A DNA stretch of 35,850 nt from contig JBQCIO010000066.1 of the NCBI GenBank assembly GCA_051953655.1, positions 1 to 35,850 of the forward strand, given 5' to 3'. Positions 31,436 through 35,850 of this stretch are shown here, piece after piece. Under the pieces are notes generated by a model. The model made no database searches, was not told the origin of the DNA, and saw only the letters and a list, made by a program, of their open reading frames with translations. Positions within the stretch are counted from its first letter, which is position 1. Every line of letters begins with the position of its first letter. A program made the position numbers and the translations under genes. The DNA is from JBQCHF01 sp051953655. Its GTDB lineage: Bacteria; Actinomycetota; Actinomycetes; Motilibacterales; Motilibacteraceae.

Positions 31436-32517
31436 CCGCGCCCACCCGCAGCAGCGTCCCACCCGAGGTCCCGCCCGAGGTCCCGCCGGAGGTGCGCAGC
31501 GCCTACCTCGACGCCCTCATCGGCCTGCGCGGCAAGGAGGCGGTCGAGGTCGCCCGCGCGGCCGTCCGGCAGGGCGTCCCCGTGTCGGCGGCGCTGGAGC
31601 AGCTGGTGGCCGTCGGGCAGGCTGAGGTGGGCCGGCGCTGGGAGACCAACCAGTGGAGCGTCGCCCACGAGCACGCGGCCACGAGCATCAGCGAGCACGT
31701 GGTCGCGGCGCTGTCCGGCGAGGTCGCGCCGCCGGAGCACCAGCGCGGCACCGTCGTCGTCACCTGCGTGGACGGCGAGTGGCACGCGCTGCCCGCACGC
31801 ATCCTGGCCGTCGTGCTCGGCGCGGCCGGCTGGGACACGCGCCTCCTCGGCGCCTCCACGCCGGCCGACCACCTGGCCCGGCTGCTCGACGACCTCGGCC
31901 CCGATGCGGTCGCGCTGTCCTGCTCGGTCGCGACCAGCCTGCCGCGAGCCCGGCGGATGATCGAGGTCGTGCGCGCGGCCGGGGTGCCGGTGCTCACGGG
32001 CGGGCGCGGCTTCGGCCCGGACGGTCGCTGGGCCACCGCCCTGGGTGCCGATGCCTGGGCGCCGTCGGCGAGCGCCGCCGTCGACCTGCTCTCCGCCGGG
32101 TGGCCCGCCTTCACCGAGCCCGCTCCCCCGACCCCCGCGCCCGACGACGAGCAGGAGCGGATCGAGCGCGACCTGCCCGACCTGGTCGAGCAGGCGATGC
32201 GGCTGCTGGAGCAGCGCTTCCCGCCGATGCGCGGCTACACCGCCGAGCAGATCAGCCGCACGCGTGAGGACTTCGGGCACATCCTGCGTTTCCTCGGCGC
32301 GGCCCTGTTCGTGGACGAGCCGGGCGAGTTCGAGGACTTCGTGCGCTGGCTGGTGGCGCTGCTGGGCTCCCGGAACGTGCCGCCGGTGGCCGTGAGCACG
32401 AGCCTGCACTGCCTCGTCGACGTGCTCGCCGGCGACCTGCCGCGCGCCCGGCGCTTCCTGGCCGCGGGCCTCGCCGTCGTGCCGCGTGACCAGGGCGCAC
32501 CGCAGGACGTAAGGTGA
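31432..32517 (+). CDS. Cobalamin-binding, CarH-like photosensor protein
   Basis: 361 residues. After a PPEVPPEVPPEV repeat comes a four-helix cap (about 25-100) with Trp70 followed nine residues later by Glu80-His81, the Wx9EH motif of CarH/LitR-type adenosylcobalamin light sensors. The B12-binding Rossmann domain (about 105-225) has GEWHALP with His118 as the presumed lower axial ligand, and LTGGRGFGPDG. There is no DNA-binding domain; instead residues about 240-361 are an all-helical region (RTREDFGHILRFLGAALF...SLHCLVDVLAG) I do not recognise. It probably senses light or B12 state and signals to the SpoIIE/STAS/RsbW proteins. Coupled to the ABM gene by ATGA. Confidence 0.9.
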   Translation: MTAPTRSSVPPEVPPEVPPEVRSAYLDALIGLRGKEAVEVARAAVRQGVPVSAALEQLVAVGQAEVGRRWETNQWSVAHEHAATSISEHVVAALSGEVAPPEHQRGTVVVTCVDGEWHALPARILAVVLGAAGWDTRLLGASTPADHLARLLDDLGPDAVALSCSVATSLPRARRMIEVVRAAGVPVLTGGRGFGPDGRWATALGADAWAPSASAAVDLLSAGWPAFTEPAPPTPAPDDEQERIERDLPDLVEQAMRLLEQRFPPMRGYTAEQISRTREDFGHILRFLGAALFVDEPGEFEDFVRWLVALLGSRNVPPVAVSTSLHCLVDVLAGDLPRARRFLAAGLAVVPRDQGAPQDVR

Positions 32518-32654
32518 CGAGTCGGACAGCAACGACGCACCGGTCGTGACCACCAGCGTCACCATCCCGCAGGCCGGGGACGGCGTCCGCGGCGGGGAGC
32601 GGCCCGGCTGACCGGCGGACACGCAGGCCCTGCAGGACGTACGAGAGGACGCTG

Positions 32655-33014
32655 GTGGAGCTCGCGGTCCACGGACCGGTGGCGGTGGTCACCTGTCACG
32701 GAGAGCTGGACACGGCCGACGACGCCCTCGGCACGCTCCTCGCCTCCACCGTCGAGCAGGGCCACCGCGACATCGTGGTCGACATGCTCGACGTCACCTT
32801 CATCGACTCGAGCGTCATCGGCGCCCTGGTCGGCACCGCGGTGGACCTCGGGCCCGACGGAACGCTCCGCCTGGTCTACACCCACCACATGATCGGGCGG
32901 GTGCTGCAGATCTGCGGCCTGGCCGAGCAGTTCCCCCAGTACCCCACCGTGGCCGCCGCCCTGCGCGAGCAGCCGCGACGTGACCAGGACACCCGCGCAG
33001 AGGGCAGCGCATGA
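32655..33014 (+). CDS. STAS-domain anti-anti-sigma factor
   Basis: 119 residues, GTG start at 32655 with GAGAGGAC upstream. Single STAS domain: VVTCHGELDTADD, DIVVDMLDVTFIDSSVIGALV with the phosphorylatable Ser52/Ser53. It is the target of the RsbW-like kinase encoded next (ATGA overlap) and of the SpoIIE phosphatase. The preceding 137 bp contain two near copies of GCAGGACGTA (32504 and 32634) but no other gene I can support. Confidence 0.93.
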   Translation: MELAVHGPVAVVTCHGELDTADDALGTLLASTVEQGHRDIVVDMLDVTFIDSSVIGALVGTAVDLGPDGTLRLVYTHHMIGRVLQICGLAEQFPQYPTVAAALREQPRRDQDTRAEGSA

Positions 33015-33571
33015 GCACTCCGCAGCCACCCCGCAGCCGTCAGTACCTCCTGCCGGCGAGCGTCTCCAGCGTCACCCGCGCCCGCACCGACGTCCGTGCG
33101 CTGCTGCGCGAGTGGCGGCTCGCCGCCGTGGAGGACGACGCGGCGCTCGTCGTCACCGAGCTGGTCGGCAACGCCGTGCGGCACGGCAGCGGCGAGGTGA
33201 CGGTGGCCGTCCTGCTGCACGACCAGCACCTGCGCGTCGAGGTGAAGGACGCCGGCCGGGTGGTGCCGGTGGAGGCCGTGACCTCGGCCCGCACGATCCT
33301 CCCCGAGCAGGAGCAGGGCCACGGCGAGAGCGGACGCGGGCTGCGGATCGTGGCGGCGCTGTCCGAGCGCTGGGGCATCGTCGAGCGCGGCGGGGGCCTG
33401 CTGGCCTGGTGCGAGCTGAGCCTGTCCGACACCCGGCTGGCCGACGCCACGCTGCACACCCTGTCGGACTACCGGCCGGACCCCCGCTCCGCTGCGGCGA
33501 CCGGCGAGGCGGTGGGCGCCGTCGGGGCCGACGCGGTCACCTCGGTGCGCACCCGCACCGCCATCGCCTGA
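33011..33571 (+). CDS. RsbW-like ATP-binding switch kinase
   Basis: 186 residues. HATPase_c_2 domain: ALVVTELVGNAVRHGSGEVTV (N box), VEVKDAGRVVPV (G1 region, with the Gly-rich D-x-G-x-G reduced to DAGRV) and GESGRGLRIVAALSERWG (G2). The last 40 residues are Ala/Thr-rich. ATG overlaps the STAS stop (ATGA), the classic antagonist-kinase pair. It would phosphorylate the STAS protein and hold a sigma factor; no sigma gene is next to it. Confidence 0.92.
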   Translation: MSTPQPPRSRQYLLPASVSSVTRARTDVRALLREWRLAAVEDDAALVVTELVGNAVRHGSGEVTVAVLLHDQHLRVEVKDAGRVVPVEAVTSARTILPEQEQGHGESGRGLRIVAALSERWGIVERGGGLLAWCELSLSDTRLADATLHTLSDYRPDPRSAAATGEAVGAVGADAVTSVRTRTAIA

Positions 33572-33737
33572 ACCGCTCGCCGTCGGCGCCGCACGTCCTC
33601 TCCCCTGCTCGCCCGCGGCCGGCTCTGCCGGTGCCGAGGGCACGCCGGGCGAATGCCGACGATCCACCCCACGGTGACAGCGCGTGATGTCATGCTGACC
33701 GCGGCTCGGCGGAGCCGGGGATGGCAAGGAGGCCCGG

Positions 33738-35411
33738 ATGCACGATCACGAGCACGGGACCGGTCGGCGCACGGCCGGCCGACGCACGGAGGAGAGCACC
33801 GACGTCGCCCGGCGCTCCCCCGCCCTGCCCGCTGCCCGCTCGCTCGCCGTCCCGGTGCCCACGCTGCTGGCCGCGCCGGCCCAGGGAACGGACCAAGGCC
33901 TCGGCACGGCGGTGGTGCGTCGCCGCGCGGACGAGTCGATCGTCAAGGACTGGAAGACCGAGTCGACGGTCAAGGGAACCTTCGGAAGCAAGTCCCGCTC
34001 CACCGCCCTCAAGCGGATCGACGGAGCGGTGGAGCAGTGGGTCGGCCTGGACGGCTTCGACAAGGACTCCGCCTACGAGGCCAACCTGACCTGCATCGAC
34101 AACATCGAGAAGCAGATCGCGAAGTGGAGCACGGAGCGCGGCGGGTCGGCCAGCAGCCGGGACGCCTCGATGAAGGACCTGCAGGACTACCTCGCCGAGC
34201 GCAAGAAGCACTTCACCGACAAGAAGGCCGAGGCCAAGGCGGCGGCGAAGGAGCGGCACGGTGTGTTCCACACGCTCGAGCCGTCGGTGGCGAAGTTCGC
34301 CGCACGCCCGGCGGCTTATTCGCCCGAACGCTTCGAGAACATCACGGCGGACTCCTATGCAGACCTGCTCAGCCGCGACCGCGCCGACGACAGCGGCAAG
34401 CTCACCGACGAGGTCGTCCAGAAGATGGTGTCCTTCGACGCCACCTCCGGCGAGAAGGAGGTGTCGATCTCGCAGAACGCCGCGGTGACCCTTCCTCCGG
34501 ACGCCACCGCCGAGGACATCAGGAAGCTGATGGCCGACCCCCGCTTCACGAACTCGGTCACCGGCAAGACGATCTTCCCCGAGCTGGAGAACGTCCTGGC
34601 GGAGAAGGAGGGCAAGGCCGAGCCGGTGCCCGACGAGACCAAGGCGTTCACCGTCGGCGGCACGACCATCACCGTCACCTACAACCCGGGGGACGTGAAC
34701 TACCAGGCGCGCTGGGGGCAGGTCCAGGCGGCGGTGACGAAGGTCCAAGCGGCCGGCTGGACCGTGCCTCCCTTCAAGCTCAACCTGCCCAAGCTCGGTC
34801 GCGGCATCCAGGTGACCAAGAGCGCCAAGGACTGCTCGGTGCAGGACGTCGGAGACCAGTCCAACCGGGCGGTGTTCTGGGCACCGGACTTCATGCACGT
34901 GAGCTCGGCCAACATCAACAACCCGCTCGACGCGAAGAGCGTGATGGACCCCAGCGCCTTCAAGTTCTCCAGCACCGCACTGGATCCGAGCGGCGTGGGG
35001 ACCATCGTGCACGAGCTCGGCCACATGCTCCATTTCCACAACGACCCGGGCAAGTTCCAGGGCATGTGGGGGTCGGTCTTCAGGGGCGAGCACACCGACG
35101 GGCGCGCCTACCAGGAGATCGCCGTCAAGGAGGTGTCCGAGTACGGCAGCAAGCCGCGCGAGATGATCGCGGAGGTGTTCCTCGGCCTCGTCTACGGCAA
35201 GACCTACAGCGACGTGGTCATGGAGATGTACCAGAGCTTCGGTGGGGCGATGCCGGCGAAGGCGGCGAAGGCGGCGCCGGCCAAGAAAAGGCGGCACCAC
35301 CGGGCCAAGAAGTCGGGGAAGAGCAAGGAGAAGGGGACGGCGACCGCTCCCTCGCAGGAGGCGGTCGGGTCGGGCTCCCCGTCGACGGAGGACCAGAAAG
35401 CCACCGTCTGA
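33738..35411 (+). CDS. Zincin metallopeptidase, putative toxin or injection-system cargo
   Basis: 557 residues, ATG after AAGGAGG. No signal peptide. The first 50 residues (MHDHEHGTGRR..., then Pro/Ala-rich) resemble leaders of actinobacterial eCIS-linked (DUF4157-type) proteins. Residues about 85-175 form a charged helical segment (SRSTALKRIDGAVEQW... DNIEKQIAKW... SRDASMKDLQDYL) of the kind found before toxin domains. The C-terminal domain has the zinc motif HELGH (425-429) and, 46-50 residues on, PREMIAEVF with Glu475 or Glu479 as third ligand, preceded by VSEYGSK, as in ATLF-like and related toxin proteases. The tail is Lys/Ala-rich (AKKRRHHRAKKSGKSKEK). It is far richer in lysine codons than its neighbours, consistent with horizontal gain. 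A short stem-loop (33702-33717) lies in the leader. Confidence 0.82.
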   Translation: MHDHEHGTGRRTAGRRTEESTDVARRSPALPAARSLAVPVPTLLAAPAQGTDQGLGTAVVRRRADESIVKDWKTESTVKGTFGSKSRSTALKRIDGAVEQWVGLDGFDKDSAYEANLTCIDNIEKQIAKWSTERGGSASSRDASMKDLQDYLAERKKHFTDKKAEAKAAAKERHGVFHTLEPSVAKFAARPAAYSPERFENITADSYADLLSRDRADDSGKLTDEVVQKMVSFDATSGEKEVSISQNAAVTLPPDATAEDIRKLMADPRFTNSVTGKTIFPELENVLAEKEGKAEPVPDETKAFTVGGTTITVTYNPGDVNYQARWGQVQAAVTKVQAAGWTVPPFKLNLPKLGRGIQVTKSAKDCSVQDVGDQSNRAVFWAPDFMHVSSANINNPLDAKSVMDPSAFKFSSTALDPSGVGTIVHELGHMLHFHNDPGKFQGMWGSVFRGEHTDGRAYQEIAVKEVSEYGSKPREMIAEVFLGLVYGKTYSDVVMEMYQSFGGAMPAKAAKAAPAKKRRHHRAKKSGKSKEKGTATAPSQEAVGSGSPSTEDQKATV

Positions 35412-35430
35412 CGACCGGCTCAGGGCGCCG

Positions 35431-35465
35431 GCAGCGCCCCCCGACCGGCGGACGGGGGGCGCTGC
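35431..35465. terminator. Bidirectional terminator
   Basis: GCAGCGCCCCCCG (35431-35443) and CGGGGGGCGCTGC (35453-35465) make a perfect 13-bp stem with a 9-base loop between the convergent stops at 35411 and 35470. Confidence 0.85.
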
Positions 35466-35469
35466 TCGG

Positions 35470-35850
35470 TCAGCCGCGCACCGGGTGGTTCGGCTGCAGC
35501 ACACCGGTCGGGTCGAGCTGCTCGCGCAGCCGGGCCAGCTGCTGCGCCGATGCCGGGTCGTAGCCGCTGGCCGCGTCGACGGCGTCCTCGGCGAAGTTCA
35601 GGTAGTGCCGCTCGTTGGCCCACGGGCGCATCGCCTCGACCACCCGCTGGGCCTCGGCGCGGCCGTGCTCGGCGAGGGCCGGCACCGGCGCCATGCCGAG
35701 CGCGAACAGCACGAACTCGCCGTCCAGGCAGGACAGCGCGTACGGTCCCGGCGCCGGGGGGGTGGTCGCGCCGCCGAGCTGGCGAAGCTCAACAATGAGC
35801 CGCGACAGGTCGGCGTCGGGCCCGGCCAGCTCCAGCAGCCGGTCGACCCC
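35470..35850 (-). CDS. FAD-linked oxidase, C-terminal part with BBE domain
   Basis: The gene enters from the right edge; 126 codons and the stop are visible. The end reads RHYLNFAEDAVDAASGYDPASAQQLARLREQLDPTGVLQPNHPV, the berberine-bridge-enzyme (BBE) tail of FAD-binding PCMH-type oxidoreductases, in which (Y)LNF contacts the flavin and the final segment follows the D-P-x-G/N-x-F pattern. Upstream is the substrate-domain end (LIVELRQLGGATTPP). Such enzymes oxidise sugars, alcohols or alkaloid-like compounds; the substrate cannot be told from this part. Confidence 0.9.
   Translation of the reverse strand, partial: GVDRLLELAGPDADLSRLIVELRQLGGATTPPAPGPYALSCLDGEFVLFALGMAPVPALAEHGRAEAQRVVEAMRPWANERHYLNFAEDAVDAASGYDPASAQQLARLREQLDPTGVLQPNHPVRG

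Noticed and set aside
32533..32607. A 21-codon open frame (MTTSVTIPQAG...) between the B12 and STAS genes
   Set aside because: No convincing ribosome-binding site or family, and too short to judge.
1..35850. CRISPR arrays, tRNA or rRNA genes
   Set aside because: I looked for spaced direct repeats, cloverleaf-type segments and rRNA signatures and saw none.

Overview
The window is very GC-rich (third codon positions almost all G or C), uses many GTG starts, and carries WhiB, SpoIIE/STAS/RsbW partner-switching genes and a DeoR-controlled sugar operon. This points to an actinobacterium, perhaps of the Geodermatophilaceae type. I cannot fix the genus from sequence alone.

Layout. 1-8.2 kb: the end of a WhiB1-type regulator; a frameshifted GH3 lipoprotein; a TehA/SLAC1 channel whose 3' end overlaps a convergent MEDS/ATPase sensor gene; an alpha/beta hydrolase; a class II glutamine amidotransferase coupled to a 65-residue membrane protein; a proline-rich orphan protein; and a lipoprotein. 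8.4-14.8 kb: a large secreted polysaccharide lyase family 8 enzyme with a LacI-type operator upstream, a small membrane protein, and an AbiEi/PD-(D/E)XK fusion gene flanked by two near-identical 42-bp palindromes.

14.8-28.1 kb is the centrepiece. A single ten-gene minus-strand operon is read from a clear promoter at 27.1 kb: PfkB kinase (YihV-like), class I aldolase (YihT-like), L-fucose-isomerase-fold isomerase, ABC sugar importer (binding lipoprotein and two permeases), GH31 glycosidase, a metal-ligand-depleted M24/creatinase-fold protein, succinate-semialdehyde-type dehydrogenase and a TauE/SafE exporter. A DeoR-family regulator is divergent. Read together this is a sulfoglycolysis pathway: import of a sulfosugar glycoside, hydrolysis, isomerisation to the 6-deoxy-6-sulfo-fructose type ketose, phosphorylation, aldol cleavage to DHAP and sulfolactaldehyde, oxidation to sulfolactate and export. 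The assignment rests on the aldolase, kinase, dehydrogenase and exporter together. The GH31 enzyme does not look like the known sulfoquinovosidases, and the M24 protein has no known role, so the substrate or its entry step may be new.

28.1-33.6 kb is a stress-signalling locus: a divergent RsbW-like ATPase protein, then a translationally coupled operon of SpoIIE phosphatase, ABM-fold protein and cobalamin-binding protein, followed by a STAS antagonist and an RsbW-like kinase. The cobalamin protein carries the Wx9EH motif of CarH-type light sensors, suggesting light or B12 input into partner switching.

33.7-35.8 kb: a HELGH metallopeptidase without a signal peptide that looks like a polymorphic toxin or contractile-injection-system cargo, then the C-terminal end of an FAD-linked oxidase with a berberine-bridge domain.
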